A DNA stretch of 64,000 nucleotides from Ascaris suum (lineage: Eukaryota; Nematoda; Chromadorea; Rhabditida; Ascarididae): assembly GCA_013433145.1 (NCBI GenBank), contig CM024174.1, positions 7,782,336-7,846,335 on the forward strand, given 5' to 3'. The notes beneath the pieces were generated by a model that searched no databases, was not told where the DNA came from, and saw nothing but the letters and a program-made list of their open reading frames with translations. Made by a program: the position numbers and the translations under genes. This document shows positions 24,201-36,581 of the stretch, piece after piece (positions within the stretch are counted from its first letter, which is position 1; every line of letters begins with the position of its first letter).

Positions 24201-26707
24201 GGGAAAGAGGGAAGGATAAAGAGAGGAAGGGTTGCGTTTGATAGTGGGAGGTATCGCGATTTGTTGGGCTCAAGTGGCAGCTGCGTTATCAAAGAGCCAA
24301 TCGACTAATCGATACCTCCATTGTGAAGCAGAAAGGAAGAGGTGTGAAGGTGTGGAGATTTGCCTACTGCACTGGCAGACAGCCTTCAACTTTTATTGCA
24401 GCAGGATAGAAACTACGATCATCCTTCGCCGGCTGGGCACCTGCGTACACCAACCGCACCCGGAAGCCTTTATGAAAATTTTTTCTCGGGAAGTGCTATA
24501 CCGTATGTTTCAAAAATAGTGTCAGAAAATTCTCTCTAGAAGTTGTCCGTTCACAGAAATTTTGATTTCGTGTGCAGTTGTGAATTTCCAGAACAGTCAT
24601 GGAATTTTTAGAAGGTCGGACACCACCAGTCACGTTCACTTTGATTTTCTTCTTCAGCTCAGTCCGAGTAAATTACTATTGAACAAATTTTCCCCGACAT
24701 TTTTACTGTTGGCATGTTTATGGGCAATCATTATTCAGATCGACAGGCGCCGAGGCGTCTGTCAGTCTGAACCATCTGACGATTGGGTCTGAACAACGAG
24801 GGGTTCTTGTGGGTCTGCATCTAGTCCCCAGTCTAACGACATTTCAATCCACTGCTTAGCAGGAGAGCCCACGGAAGTAAAACAACATTGAACTTTCTTT
24901 TCGTGACCTGCCACATTTCCAGAAGTGAGCATGTCCGCAAATCTCCTTAGGAACCAAAAGTTTTCTGGATTTGAACCGGCGCCGCTCACGCAATCGGTCG
25001 GGTGGATTAAAGCGTATGATCTGAGATGTTACGAAACTCAGACGACCTCATACATCTGAATTTTATGCATCCAGAAAACCTGAAAAGTGTGCCTTCAGTT
25101 TTTCCGGAAATCTGAAGTAGATGTCTGCTCCGAGACTTCCATCCGTGAAATTGATCGAAGAAGGCTTATACATCTGTAACTGTCTATGCGCTGACATGTG
25201 GAGTGGCGAATAGTCCTTTTGCTCTTCCTGCGTATTTCTTTGCTGTCTTGTTTCCTGCGTAATTCATTCCTCCTTTCCTTCACAATATATTTTATCAGCT
25301 GAACTGCGGTTAGCTCAAGCAAGTACCGGTTCTTGTTTCGCGACCCTAGATAACCTAAAAGTATGAGGTTATCGGGGTTTTGCAGTATGCCATGGACTCT
25401 GACGTGGTCGGCAGACCTCTGTATAGCGACAGACGAGGAAACTGTCGCTTCTACAACAGTTCGGTGGAATATCTGTATTCCCTCGAGACCCATGTGTTGC
25501 CTGTTTAAAGTAAAAAGCATCTCCCGGTAGGATTGTACTGAAGTACTGATAGGAGTACTCAAAACAAGCGGGCAGCGGTAGTGTAATCAATAGCAGCCAT
25601 ACGGAAGCAGTCATCAGAAAGTGCATTATGAGATAGAGTAACGGAGAGGTTGCAGGTGTGAAGAGTAAACATACTACATCATGTAATAGAGTATATTTGC
25701 AGAAGGGGGAATCCATCTATATGCACGGCACATCCACAAAACAATTAATGAAGCGAAAGGAGTGAGAAGTAGCAACAGAAGGAAGCAATTTTCATAGACG
25801 AGGCGCACCGTTTCGGTTTGATAATAGGAGAGGCACTTGTTATTCAAGATGTGGCCTAAACAGACAAGAAGTATTTCTAATGGACGTCTCGGTACAATGC
25901 CACACTCAACAGTAAAACGGCGATTGTCTTTTTAATACTGCGGGATTAATCGTTGGGAATAGGTATTCCGTCGTTGGGCGGGTCTCATATTAAGGTAGAA
26001 AGATCCCGTCAAAAAACAGAGCTCGCTGTATTGGTCGTTATTATTGCACATGTCCTGGTTTTCGTTGCGTCTTTTCTGTTGTTGCTCTGATCTATTTTTT
26101 CCACTTCTACTCGACATACATGGAAATTTTCGTGGCATGCATCATTTCATATACCTCTATATCCCTCGAGCCGTTCTTGTTCAAGTCAGCCCGGGTAATC
26201 ATTCGCACTCTGTCCTCCTCGTTAGCATCCCTTCCTGCCATCCTCGGAGCTGCTGCCGTTACAGCTGATCCTCTCTCGGAGCCGTTTGTTGAATTTTACT
26301 CTTTCATTTCAACTTCCTTCAGTTAGGAGAGTTACATCGAAGTATTGAGCCCGTTTCATATTCTTTCAATGGTGAGCTCGCTATAGCATTGTTTCCTGAG
26401 TCACTGGCATACGAGGATAGGACAGTTTCTTGCATTTTCAACTGTTTTACTAGCACTCCATCGTTTTGCGTTTCGATATCTTCGGGTGCGCTCGATGCAT
26501 TGTGATACTTAAGCCAAAATGTGACCTCGCCACTGCAGGTCTCTAGCAGCGCTAATTGCCAGCTGCCTCACGAGCCACTCTAATATCTCTCCCTCTCATC
26601 CTCCCCCTAGAGATCTACTTGTTTTCTCTGTATGAACTCGTTGCCAGAGGTCATGCCGGAGTTCGTAATCGGGACTCTTTCTGTGCATGTTACTGACTTT
26701 CTGTCAG
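21225..26707. other. Intergenic/intronic, only weak ORFs
   Basis: No family hit by eye. The minus-strand frame 21923-22165 (for example VLEGTDNFLIEYHFGRSLLS) looks protein-like and ends near a GAG|GTGATT donor, but lacks a clear acceptor. An imperfect stem pairs 21861-21873 with 21897-21910. Confidence 0.4.
25369..25614 (-). CDS. Hypothetical small secreted protein, 81 aa
   Basis: The frame begins MTASVWLLLITLPLPAC, a good signal peptide, followed by FEYSYQYFSTILPGDAFYF and a Cys-bearing tail (NCCRSDSFLVCRYTEVC). Small secreted Cys proteins are common in parasitic nematodes. However, a longer overlapping minus-strand frame (25095-25562, 155 codons, basic) also looks protein-like, so only one is likely real and the true structure may splice between them. 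Confidence 0.3.
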   Translation of the reverse strand: MTASVWLLLITLPLPACFEYSYQYFSTILPGDAFYFKQATHGSRGNTDIPPNCCRSDSFLVCRYTEVCRPRQSPWHTAKPR

Positions 26708-29700
26708 TATGAAGAGCAGTTCGCAGTGAGAAAGAGACGCCTTCAAACGCGCTCTTACCAGTCATCAAACCGTGCTGTCTATATCCTTGAAAAAAGCTAT
26801 AAGCACGGCGCCAGAAATTTGCAGCTCCTGCGTCAACTCGCTCCAACATGCCTCGCGGCTGTTGGCAGAGTGCGAAATGAATTTTTGGTGTTAATGCAAC
26901 TTTGGAATCTTATATAGCTATTATGGTGGAAGAGAGAGGGAGGGAAGGGGGAGGGGGGAGGGAGAGCAGAAGGTTTCGCTGAAATGCATCACTCCGCAGT
27001 CGGCGCCGAGAGGACGGCTAGAAGGCCGAAGTAGTGGCGACGGGTAAACATCACTGGCAGCGGTCAAGTTCGATTCGAAAAATAAAATGATGGGATAATT
27101 CTTTCGCTCCTTCATTTCTTTGTAGCATTCATAACTTTTGCGCTGCAGTTTTCGTAACTCTTCTTTGGGTGTTTTACCACAGAATTACCGTTGTTTCAAT
27201 GTGGCTGGCAGTCTTGTTCATCGGCTAGTTTGTTAGTGATCATTGCATAGTTGACGAGGGACGAATCAGGATTAAGCTCGCATGCCTCTATTTTCAGTTA
27301 CAGGAAGCGCTTGGGAAGGAGCCAGACAAGTATCACAGTAGCGAGCGCTTTATGTAGTGCAGCACCATGGAGTCGCTTGGGAGGCCTCAGTAAATCAGTC
27401 TTTCTGAGATGTGTTCGTTAACTGTATTCCTACCCACTTCTGAAGTGATGTCTTTTTGACTAGTGGTGAAGTAGGCAGAACAATGGAACTGCGGTAGTGG
27501 CTTTGCATGCGTTGTGACTGTCTGGGATGGAGAGCGATGAGACGCGCTCGTGTTTGATGTAATGAGGTGTTGGCGTCATGCCTCTAGGCTCGCTTTTTCT
27601 GTTTTATTGCTCGTGGCCTCTCACCGAAAGAACACTTGGCTAACCGAAACGTGATTATATTTCAATTTACGAATGCTTTCGTTTTGAGGGTTGCATCGGT
27701 CGAGAGAGCGTTTCGCCATGAGCAAAACGAGGTGCGTCGTGGATTCACTTGCAACGATATATGGAGCACGTAACTTTCCGTTTCTGCTTGCTCGCAAACG
27801 CCACTCGCGGTTTTGTCGAGAGCGGCATTTGTGACACCTCGCTGCAGATGCCAAGGATTCCGCATGTCGTTTTTATCGTTTTACGCACTTCTTGTTTCCT
27901 CCGACATTTTTTATGCGTCGCCCATTCCGACCTTCAAATTCGAAGTTATATCTGTTGTTGACATTTAGCGATGGACGACAAACGTTTTGCGGTAATTTCC
28001 GCCAAAATGTTTCATTCACCACGCAAATTTTCATTGTAATCTATGACATATATGAGTAGCTATTCAGAGGACTGAAGGAAGCTGCTTACTAAGCTCGCTT
28101 CCCGAATCTCAGCTGTGACTTCATGTCTGTGCTTACAAGAGGCCACAAAATTTGCACGAGCGCTTCTGAAAGTTCGCAACATTGGACAGAACAAAACCTC
28201 TAACTGCAAATATCTTCAGTCTCCGCACCATGAACTTAGGAGAAAACAGCATTGGACAGTTATGCTCAGTAATCCCTTCGAAAACACCCCATGGGGCGCA
28301 TATGCTCGGCTAAGTTTACCGATTGATTAGGTGAATAACATGACGTGCCTTTTTCGAGGATCTAAAATACATGCTTCCGGGAAGTGGACATCTGCTCGAA
28401 TTGGGTCGGTTGAAAAGAACCATCTAGCCGATGTTTGACTGGCCAAGCTACCACAAATTTCTTATCCTCTGGAACGATTGCCACATGAACTTAATAAAAG
28501 CCTCAAGGAGACTGCGATATGGAACAGTGAAATAACGTCGTTTGCTCTTCAACGGCTGCTGACGAAGGTGTTAAAGAATTCATTTAACAGCGCTAAGTTT
28601 AACGCTGTTCAAGATCAGGTGATGACATTAGGCGTTTTTGATTTGACGAGTGCAAACATCTGGTAGACGTGCGACAAGATAAGGTATAACCTAAGACTGC
28701 GTTTCTCACCTTGCTGGGCGCAAATATACGCAGAAGAATTCTTTCGTTCAAAAAAGGAAGAAGGTAGCTTCGCCACGCGAAAGTCAAGCCCTGATACGAA
28801 CGCTCAAGTGGCGTTCGTGACGAAGATTTCATCTTTCTTTTGGTAGTTTATAATAGCATTCCAGAATTAGCACGCTTTGAGAACACTCTCAGCTCAAAGT
28901 CGGCTGTTGTTCCTCATTGAAAATGCTGTGAGACAAAATGCGGTTATCTATAATTTAACTGGCTGCAAGCACATTGAATCTGCAACTAAGTGGAAAATTA
29001 GCTAAATTCACTTGAGAAAGGGGACCGGAGAGGGCGGGACATATTAGAGACGTCTCCAACTCGTGTGTAAGGTGGGAAGGGTTGTCCGTCCGGCCTCACT
29101 ATTTTTGTTCCTATGCACTGAAGTTCTTCCTAGGCTCAGCTCCCCTGTTTTTCTAAGGGTGGCGGAGCCAACGTTTCCCGGTCCAGCACGGCTGAACGTT
29201 TTCGCATGCTCAACTCTTTAGGTTGGTGTGGCTGTGCGTATTGCTTCAACCACCCCCCACCTTCCTCCGGTTCCCGTACACTCCCCACTTTCCCAACTGT
29301 TCGATGCATTCAGATGTCCATGACTGATTACAGACCCGTCTGAAGTCGATAAGTGATTAAGCCTGATTACAGCTGTTAGGGATAATTATAATTCCGAGTA
29401 TCAACTAGGCCAGATATGAATATATTTTTAATGTTTAGTTGTTTGTTGGGTGAGACACGATGAGGCCGCTTGGATGAACGTGATTAGGGAAGTGCGTCTG
29501 ATTTCAGACCTTTGGATGTGCTGTTGACTAGATTGCAATGTACGATGCATTTTTTTGATTTGCGCAGTCGGAGCGATCCGTGGGATTTTTTTGCTTTAAG
29601 TTTGAGTGATTGGAGTGTTGAGGATGTCCTCGTAGAGGGCCGATTGTTTGCTGTTGATTGTAATTTTGATTAGTTTTACGAAACTCTTAATTGTCATGTG

Positions 29701-30729
29701 TGAGTTTTAGTATTTCACAACACGCACAGTTCAATTTGTTTGCCTTACTACCCTTCAGCTCACCAACTTTTTGCATAAATCTTCAAGGCAGTTTGCTCCG
29801 TAATTCTCGATGGCGTTATTTATTAATTGTACAATTTGCATTCGTTGTTTTGCAAATTGTCCGCTCAGCTGAAGGCATTTGATGCAGTGTTTTCCTCAAA
29901 TACATCCGCTGCGACCAATATTTCCATCCGATTCTCATCGTGATTATGACTTGACATCCTTTTCCTATAGGTAATGATCAGGGAGCAAAGCATGCCATAA
30001 AATTCAGTGAGACCGGTCCCATAAGCTAGTCTCTAGAAATTTGGTTGGTTGCATCTTGTGAAGAGGATGGACTTAGCTGAATAAATTTAACTGAAAGAGC
30101 AGAGAAGTCAGTTTTTGACCGCTTGTTCGCCTTCGGCATTCGCACTTTCCCTGCGCTCTGCCATTTATTTCTTCCACTGCTGCACATTTTTGCAAGCGGA
30201 TCCAGCAATCTTTGTGTGCTCATTTGTGTGTCGTTCCGTAAGATGATAGCAGATCCAATCTCGCTGTCATTTGTCGTTTTGATTATTCGTTAACTGTTTC
30301 TGCTTCAACTTTTGAAGTATCGCGCTGAATTTCGTTCTCATTGGGTGCAAATCTCTTGACTGAAAGTTTTTATCACGGCCCAATTTATGGGAAAATATCG
30401 ATCAAGAATTCATGAGCATGGCTACAAAAATTTGGCAGTTAGTTGGCATAATGTGGCTACATATTGTCCCAACCTTCCGAGCAGGTTTTGGAGTAATTAA
30501 CTATTATTGCGCACAGATCGAATCGGCCTACAAGAGTGCAGGAGAAGGTCTTTCGATGTCGACGCAGTCATCGCGATCAGTCGCTCGCGCACCGAAGGAG
30601 CATTCAGCGACCGGAAAGTCCACTTCGTCACTACGAGCCAAAATGCGCAAACCCTTTGCAGATAAGAGTAATATAGAAGAGGTCCATCCTTTGAAGAAAA
30701 TTGATTCGCATTCGCAATACTCAAGCTAG
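26708..30729 (+). CDS. Unrecognised gene, three phase-0 exons with C-terminal stop
   Basis: Exons: 26708-26887 (acceptor TTTCTGTCAG, donor TTG|GTGTTA), 28448-28618 (acceptor CCAAG, weak; donor CAG|GTGATG) and 30517-30729 (acceptor GCGCACAG, stop TAG). All junctions are phase 0. The first two encode a predicted helical region (AVYILEKSYKHGARNLQLLR; LQRLLTKVLKNSFNSAKFNA). The third is a Ser/Lys-rich disordered tail (STQSSRSVARAPKEHS; ending DSHSQYSS). Earlier exons are not identified. I do not recognise the family; a helical-bundle adaptor with a phosphorylatable tail would fit but is only inference. Confidence 0.45.
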
Positions 30730-31274
30730 CGTCGCCGTTGCATTCCATCGTCATTTGTATGTTGGAAAGATAATATTGATTTTGCGTACATTCTCGTCCG
30801 GATTTGAGAGAGGCATGGAAGCCGCGATCGACTACCATATGTGGATTGCAAGGGCGGAACTGGGAGAGTGCGGTTCATTTCGAGTTATATATACAATGAG
30901 GTACTAGTAGGGTAGGAACCTAGCCGACTCACCTAATAGATTTCATCGTTAAATGCAGTAGACAATAACTTGGGATGTGTGTCAGTGTTGCATTGCTACC
31001 AGATTTCGATATTAATACACATTTTGGCATTATGATGTGTATGCTCTATACATGGTTCTTGGCCGCCTTTCTGAAGAGGTATTTCGAAACAGCGGAAACC
31101 CATTATATTCGGTCCTTCCGCTACGCGTTTGAAAAATTCGGAAGCTTCCTCTTAGACAAAAGTTTGCTTCCACTTACTGCTTATATAACACTAGTCAAAG
31201 TTATTTCGACAACTGCTGAAGTGTTGATGCACCACAAGCCATGGAAAGGCCTTAGCCAAGGAGCCCTGGCTTGA

Positions 31275-33118
31275 CACCTCACAGCTCATAAGGGTTTCCC
31301 GAAATACTTCGAGTCACAGTGTGCCTCGGCTGCTGGCATGGCACGAGGCTCGGAAACGCCCGAGGTCTAAAGAGTTTTATTTGGGGGGGGGGGGGGGTGG
31401 TATTAAGTTCCTACTCCAAGTATCTTCGCCGAAGTTCTGTTCTTCGTCAAGCATCTTCTGCTGAAATGCTTCTTTACTGGGTGCTCACCTGTTTTTTATT
31501 TTCCGTCCAAAACATGAAATGGGCCAAAAGAAAGTCAGCTGGAAGTTCCGAATCACTATAGTCGAAGCCTTCACTCTCAGAAACACCGTTATTTTCCGTG
31601 CTTTATTCTCTGCGCTCATGACCGTCTCTTCGGGTTCATACTTCGTTACAAAATGAACCTTACGAAGCGAAATGAGCCAGTTGTCATTTGTTGCTCAGGG
31701 CGAGCTGGGTGTCTGCAGTTCTGCAGTTCTGCTAATTCTTTAATAATGCAGACACAAATGTGATGTTCAATTAGTTGCGTTCTCTATAGTAATCGGCTGT
31801 AAGTTCGAGAACTGTCACCGGTACGTACCACACCTCACGCCCTTCAAAGTGTATTACGTGTGGTATGACAGTATGCACTGATGGCTTTTGTCCTTTTCAA
31901 GATGATTGGATATAATGGTTTCAGCAGTGGCATGTTCTAAAATTTCCGATTACAGCTTGCCGTGATTCATTTTTTCATGCACTTTCTGCTTGAAATTATC
32001 CAGCGGAAGGGTGTAATGCTTGCGGCATGTACAGTCTGATGCTTCCATCTTCAGTCCGGCTTTCTGCACTGCAATCCCACCCATTTCCTAGTCTTTTGAA
32101 GTCTTCTATTTTCTTAAGAGGTGTTGATGCCTCGTCTAAGTGTTTGATCGGACGGCCCAGGAAAGCGCCACAGCAAAAATGCATCTCGAAAGAAACGTCG
32201 ATCGACCATTTCAAAGCTGTCCCTCTGTGCAGTACTGCATTATACGTCGTATTGTCATCGAAGCTAGCTGTTAATCCTGTCCAAGGACAGCCCACGACTT
32301 ATCTTAGGAGTTCTGCAAGTCCCAGATGTCCTGTCCACGGACCCCGGAGTGCTCAGTGCTTTCCGAGAATTCCTCCTCCGAGAATTCTCCCGCCTCCGAG
32401 AAATTCCAAAAACATCCTGAGGCTGGGACACTTTAAGGCTGCGTGCGACGCCTGACTGAGAGCGCAGACACAGTTTCCGCATGGACTCCGAACATGGAGT
32501 GCGCTGGCTTTCATGAAGATCCAAGACTTCAGTCGCCCCGAAAATGTGGAAAAAATCTCGGGCTTCGCGGCATCCTTGGAATTAGGAATTCCAGTCATGT
32601 CAAATAATAAACTACTCCATAAAAGATGTCATGACTTTCGTGCAGCTGCAAAACACTATTGGAAATGCGTTGTTTCTCCGAATTGACGGATCTGTTTGGT
32701 GGTTTCCATCTCCGAGCAGGAATGAAACCAGCGGAGCGAGCACACAAAGCACCTCTGAAAGCCGGCTTACTGCTGGCAGGGCATTTTTATGAAAACGACT
32801 ACATTAGTGAGCCTTTTTCGGTTAGGATATATATTTGCTGCGAAACTGAAAGGGACAATCGTAAAATTTAATGGGAGAATTCAAAGAGCGCGCTCGGCCA
32901 CTTGTGCGAGCGCTGACTCCTTAAGCGAATAAGCGGACTGACGGACTGTCATGGGCTCCTAATTAGGCATGCAGAAGGCAGGCATTCAAACATGCAGTTA
33001 AATCGGTGCATCAAATTCTGTTACACAGTGCTGCAATGAACGGATCGCTTGGTAACAATCCTAGATGGCCTTCACTTGACGGAATATCGACGATGATCAG
33101 TCGAATAGAAAATGCGTT
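31275..33118. other. No confident gene; both-strand open region at 31996-32598
   Basis: Both strands stay open for 300-430 bp between 31996 and 32598. This includes an imperfect CTCCGAGAATTC triplication near 32358-32405. A degraded retroelement gag was considered, but no zinc knuckle or protease motif is convincing. Confidence 0.35.
31383..31397. repeat. Poly-G tract (G15)
   Basis: Fifteen consecutive G on the plus strand, a potential quadruplex on this strand. Confidence 0.95.
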
Positions 33119-33607
33119 TTGGAGTCTATCACAGTGCAGGTAGCAGTGCCTGTTTACTCATCTATATTTTTTGCGATTCGCGAGACGAAACAGCAGGATG
33201 TACCTAAACTCAGAAACTCCTCCGTCGTATGCGATCGCCTCGAATCATCTTTTGACATCGCTAAGCACTTAGAATGGCAGACTGCAATGATGCCTTCTTC
33301 CAAGAACGAAGAAAACGCATCGTTGAGGATTCGCTTATTGAATAAGTCGCCGTTCGCCTTTTTCCTTCGATTATCTTTTGCGCTACTTAATGGCGCCTTT
33401 GCCTTAGCAGCTTTTCAAGTAGAGTTCTGAGGAAATTCAACGAGGAGGGAAATTGCAAAAGGCTTTTTGCCGACAGCCACGAAATAAAATACATTTAAAA
33501 ATTTTCTCTCCTGAAATTTTTTGTGCACAAAGACGGTTCATCAGCCAATACTTCGCTTCTATGAAGTTTGCTCACCTCTTTGATACTTGATCGAGCGAAA
33601 TCTTCAG

Positions 33608-33791
33608 AGGGAGCACCGTGAAGCGAGGAAGCTGAGTGGTGATGCTATGAAACCATGTGACCAGACAACGAACATCTCAGCAAACTCGAAGGCAGCAAAT
33701 GAGCAAAGGAAGACCACAAACATGGAAACCGGAAGTACACAGTCGAGCAAATCCGCCTCCAGCAACATCAGCGTCTGTGATTGGGAAAGCG
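33608..33791 (+). CDS. Hypothetical internal exon, disordered Ser/Lys/Asn-rich
   Basis: The acceptor AATCTTCAG ends at 33607 and the donor GCG|GTATTT starts at 33792. The frame REHREARKLSGDAMKPCDQ continues to TGSTQSSKSASSNISVCDWE without stops, phase 1 at the end. The frame at 33119-33330 (SSVVCDRLESSFDIAKHLEW) could be a preceding exon. No family recognised. Confidence 0.35.
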
Positions 33792-35286
33792 GTATTTTAT
33801 ATCCATGTTTGCGTGCACCTATTTCTATATTCTGCTAGCAATTTTACATTTTGGCGACATCGCAGTTCATTCGTAGGCTCGGACATATTGATACTAGCAT
33901 CAGACCACTTCGGAAAATGCAGAAGTGATCAATTTTTGACGTGGCTCGGTTGCTTAACGCGGTGCAGCGGAGGCAGCATGGAACCTTACCTTTTCGTCTT
34001 CTTGGATATATAGATATACAAAGGGTCTTAAAGAAAGGATTCATTACCCAAAAGCACCCTGGGGCGTTTTTCATCTATTCTATGCGTTTTAACACACCTA
34101 TGTGGCCATCGAAACAAGTGAAGAAGCATGCCAGGCGATTTATGTCCCCATGATCTGATCAGCCTACTCGCAAACAGTAGACGAAAACATGTCGAAGAGT
34201 AGCTTACTTGAATCCACAATTTAGTCCTTCTGAATGGCTATAAAGCCATAATACGATCAATGCGAACGAGAGGGGACAGGTGATAATTTTATTTCGCACA
34301 AATAGCGCGTTCCACATCTTTATGCTCGATAAATTCCTCTAGAGAGCTCTGAGGGTGGCATGGACACTTCAGGATTTTGCGTCGGTCGTTTGTCAGTTGG
34401 ATACTCTACTCAGATATTATCTCTGGCTCTGTTCGAATTTGATAGATCAACATAAAATAAGGCACAATGTAGGAGGTCCACACTTTGATTCACAGTTTAA
34501 TTGTTGAGTTTCGCAGCTCTAGCTTCACTGACTTTCGAAGTCAAAGCGTTGGACAGACCGATAAGCAGGCATGCATAGACGCAGACACGAAGCTGTCACA
34601 AGCGCCCTTGTGCTAAGGCGAATGCTAAGCGGGTGTTTGACTGCTGGGATGGATCTCATTTGCTGTTCGGTGACAGTTGCTGCTGACATCAGCTGAACTG
34701 TGGTGCTTCATTCTTGATAGAGAGAAGGCAACTGATTCACGTTCTTTTGTTCCTTTCCATTTTTTTATTGAATACTTCAGTGATTACACATTCTTTGCAG
34801 CCAGGACTCGTATTACCTCAACGATTTTTTTGCTTGCACAGTTTCTGACAGTAATCATTTCAGTTCACTAAGCTCGTCATTCCCTCTTTCCCTCCACCAT
34901 TTCTATCAGTTGGCGGTCTCCGTTAGCCTGATCTCGCGTTTCGCGGTGCAAGCTCTCACATTCGAGCAACACCAGCTGTACGTATAAGCTACTCGACTGA
35001 GCTCACGAAGAACAACTGCATCAATTGTTTTCACCACGAGCCGTTCCATCCTGTATCACTGGATCTTACCAGAACCGTACGCTCGGTGTCTTGGTACTAT
35101 AGTCACGATGCTTTTAGTAGCTCGAAGCTTATTGCGGCGAAAAGATTTAAGAAGACTGATCAGACGAAATTACACCTCATGCCGCGAAGACCACTCGTTC
35201 CAAGACTCCCTAAACCGATTCGATTTGATGCCCTTTGTCAGCTGAATCCGGAGTGACGAATACGGATCAAAACCAGTACTTGTCCC

Positions 35287-35565
35287 TGTTGGGTGTGGTG
35301 TTAGAGAGCCAACCCAAGACATCTCTGTGTGATGAAACAGTGACCTTTTATTTTTATAGCGTTGTGTTTGCGCGCCATGTCACTGTTCGTGTTCGCGTCA
35401 TGTCATTGTTTCAACTTGTACTTTGGGTCGGCCGAAGCCTATATAAGGCGGACCTCAGCCCGTCGAAGTCAGTCCTATCCCTCGACTGCTTGCAGGCCGG
35501 CACCTCTGTCTCCTCGCGTCTACCCTCGGTCTCCTCTCAGCGATATCGCGGCTAGCGATACAACA
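35287..35565 (+). mobile_element. Solo LTR of a retrotransposon (279 bp)
   Basis: It starts TGTTGGGTGT and ends CGATACAACA, so the ends form the perfect TGTTG/CAACA inverted pair of an LTR. It is flanked by the 5-bp direct repeat GTCCC (35282-35286 and 35566-35570). A TATATAAGG box sits near the middle (35440-35448), as expected for a U3 promoter. No internal gag/pol sequence or second LTR is next to it, so it is a recombination-derived solo LTR. A 5-bp duplication fits Gypsy or BEL/Pao elements. Confidence 0.85.
35440..35448 (+). promoter_or_regulatory. TATA box of the solo LTR
   Basis: TATATAAGG, 154 bp into the LTR. It could drive a chimeric transcript into the exons at 35566-36581. Confidence 0.55.
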
Positions 35566-36581
35566 GTCCCGCCGTCGAGTTCTCCAAACGGCCCTGACTA
35601 CGAGTCTTCAGGAAGTAGTTCTGCGCAATTCAACGGACTCCATATTTTGCCCCGAATTGCCCAGTTGCCGCTGTCTGCCAAAGTGTCGAGATCGACTTCT
35701 CTGTATTCTTGTGCAACTGCGACGGACTGCTGAGGGGCCGTTCAAATGCACCGTTTAAAATTTCATGGCCGTTTTCTCAGCTCGCAGATTGCTCGTAGTA
35801 GAAGTCAAGATTTAAGGCTGTTTTCCTCGCGCGCCGACATAAACCTCCAGGGTTGAACGTGTTTAGCAGGTCGGGAAGTAAGTGTTGTGTATGAACAGAA
35901 GAGCGCTATCTGAGAGCAACAGAAAATGGTGGCAAAAAACTGGAACAAAAATGGGATGTGCTGACTTTTCGCACTAATGTCCCAACTTTTTTAGGTAAAT
36001 CTGTCGATAGATGGCGAACGTCCTGATGAGCATGCAGAAAGTTTCGAAATTCCCTGGCGAGTTGAGTTTAAGAAGCGGAAAGAGCTGACAGTTTCGATGC
36101 ACATATGTGGTAACGCAAAAAAGTCCCACTTTCATCATCTCAATCGCATGTGGAGTTCTCGACAGAAGAACTGAAGCAAATAACTCTTTGCTACGGCCTC
36201 GAGCCACCGCTTCCTCCACAAACAACATCTTTTTCAGAGAAGGAAGATCCAAAAGAGGAGTTAATGCGCCGAATCCGCAGAACGAATCCTGCCTGTGGTG
36301 TACGCATGGGTTGGTTGTCGTTGCTGCTTTGTTCTGCGATGGAAAACGTGATCTGGTTCTATTCGCGTTGACTGCAACAGAATTCTTGGCCGAAAGTTGC
36401 ATCTAGAGTAGAAACGGGTGTAGTTTGAGCGGTTTTCTCTATTCGTCTGGAAAGAAGCCGCATGGCTTCGTTTGTTATACTACTTGGGAAGAAGCATGTG
36501 TTCGAAGAGATTTTTAATTTTCTCGACGAATCAGCAGGACAGCTACACCCAAAGAATTCTTTATCAGAGCAAAGACATTAA

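Larger units (their letters stand above)
35108..36581 (+). pseudogene. Disrupted gene with mitochondrial-presequence-like N-terminus
   Basis: The ATG at 35108 (after an ACTATAG acceptor-like site) starts MLLVARSLLRRKDLRRLIRR NYTS, an Arg/Leu-rich, acid-free start typical of mitochondrial targeting. The frame meets TGA at 35243-35245, continues SDEYGSKPVLV, and is then split by a solo LTR at 35287-35565. It resumes as PPSSSPNGPDYESSG...LPLSAK to 35682. Phase-consistent exons follow: 35995-36109 (VNLSIDGERPDEHAESFEIP), 36166-36297 (EELKQITLCYGLEPPLPPQT, after a 56-bp intron) and 36430-36581 (FVILLGKKHVFEEIFNFLDE, stop TAA). The two lesions suggest a dead allele or gene. Alternatively an intron starting at 35237 removes the TGA and LTR start, using an LTR acceptor at 35472. 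Family not recognised. Confidence 0.45.

Noticed and set aside
31996..32598. Possible BEL/Pao-type gag or protease fragment on the minus strand
   Set aside because: Cys/His spacing does not form a zinc knuckle and no catalytic motif is visible; both strands are equally open.
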